Of a stretch of 64,000 nt of DNA, positions 63,312-64,000 are shown in pieces. The notes under the pieces are model-generated. The model worked only from the letters and a program-made list of their open reading frames with translations, did no database searches and was not told the origin of the DNA. A program made the position numbers and the translations under genes. Location of the stretch: the NCBI GenBank assembly GCA_029204225.1, contig MU832659.1, positions 1-64,000 of the forward strand. The letters run 5' to 3'. Source of the DNA: Diphasiastrum complanatum (taxonomy: Eukaryota; Streptophyta; Lycopodiopsida; Lycopodiales; Lycopodiaceae). Position 1 is the stretch's first letter; every line of letters begins with the position of its first letter.

Positions 63312-64000
63312 TGTTGGCAGATTCCGAGGAATCTCCAAGAGGCCGAACCGAGCTATTCTAAAGGAGCACCCTCTCACCCTAGACCGAGGAGGTCCCTGAA
63401 GGAAGAGAGAATGATGAAGATGAGAGCCGAGCATGAGAGTTGAGAAGTACTAGCTAGGATAACAGTCTTAAATCATGTGAGCCTCATGGTGAATCCCAAG
63501 AGAAGGAATGACCATGTAGGAGCTAGTAGTATTTCTAGGCAGTGTAATAAATGCAAGTAGACCCTTCTTAAATAAATTAGACTGAGCCACCTTTTGATGG
63601 TGACCTCTAGTGAAAGAGCTAATTCCACTTGGAATTTGTAAATTGGTGGAATTGCCACTTAGGCTCCACATGGGCATCCTCTTGGTTTATTTAAGAGCCC
63701 CCCTATCTCGTGAGGGAGCTTTACATGTAAATGTCATTTTGCTCTTGAATTGAATAATAAGATCTTTCGCGAGTTGTGACATTTTTGAAGCTCCTTGTTC
63801 ATGATGGCTTTCTTGAGTGTTTCTATTATGAGCATGCCTTTCCATTCCTTTGAGTGTGGTTGTGGATTAATTGTGGAATTAGATTAATTTTCTTGCTTTC
63901 TTTCATCTTGTATTGTGGATTAGTTGTGGATTAGATCTCTTGTTACATGTTTTTAATGTAGATTTCAGCATACAAGAAAACTAAACAGGATGGATTTGTG
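63312..64000 (+). mobile_element. Family C gypsy LTR, truncated by window end
   Basis: Starts TGTTGGCAGATTCC like the LTR at 13612-14728 (inverted there) and follows it through GACCTCTAGTGAAAGAGC, TTGGTGGAATTGCCACTT and GAGGGAGCTTTACATG equivalents. It is either a solo LTR or the 5' LTR of a second, plus-strand copy continuing beyond the window. Confidence 0.85.

Overview
This window looks like plant nuclear DNA: AT-rich, gene-poor and dominated by decayed LTR retrotransposons of both superfamilies, Ty1/copia (protease, GAG-knuckle, integrase, RNase H fragments, initiator-Met tRNA-type primer sites) and Ty3/gypsy (gag, reverse transcriptase and integrase with a plant-type TGGCGCC primer site). 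It also holds long (GA)n/(CT)n tracts, MITE-like foldbacks and a tRNA-derived SINE. The host gene I can support has plant-style GT-AG introns. I cannot name the species; a land plant with a large, repeat-rich genome fits best.

Layout. 1-3.5 kb: copia debris, including a complete 467-bp LTR with primer site (+) and a 524-bp 3' LTR of a minus-strand element with perfect TGTTGG/CCAACA ends. 3.5-14.7 kb: a large degenerate minus-strand gypsy element (5' LTR 13612-14728, primer site, gag, protease remnant, RT, integrase, and a long disrupted extra ORF after integrase). It carries three arrays of the same ~24-25-bp repeat. 14.7-20.5 kb: unidentified retroelement-like ORF, a 51-bp minisatellite, and two head-to-head gypsy protease remnants. 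20.5-26.5 kb: an inverted pair of about 1-kb gene-like units, each with a TATA box and a short acidic ORF, separated by 4 kb that hold a copia protease fragment, tandem repeats and a MITE with target duplication. 26.5-31.9 kb: mostly unassigned, with CT/GA microsatellites and a MITE. 31.9-40.1 kb: nested copia and gypsy fragments in both orientations; one copia copy is interrupted by a solo LTR with a 5-bp target duplication. 40.6-43.6 kb: the 3' end of a second minus-strand gypsy element with LTR, polypurine tract and a coiled-coil accessory ORF.

43974-45689 is the clearest host gene: a four-exon, apparently intact gene for the histone-fold protein MHF1/CENP-S (132 aa), lying immediately downstream of a SINE and the gypsy debris. 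From 45.9 kb to 63.3 kb I see no convincing gene. That stretch is AT-rich and holds GA microsatellites, subterminal-repeat-like motifs suggestive of a CACTA transposon, tandem repeats, foldbacks and a second MITE copy. The window ends inside a plus-strand LTR of the same family as the gypsy 5' LTR at 13.6-14.7 kb.

No cooperating multi-gene system is visible. The most unusual items are the inverted acidic-ORF pair, the post-integrase ORFs of the two gypsy elements, the repeated 24-25-bp arrays, and an unidentified ORF that occupies the place of RT in a copia element.
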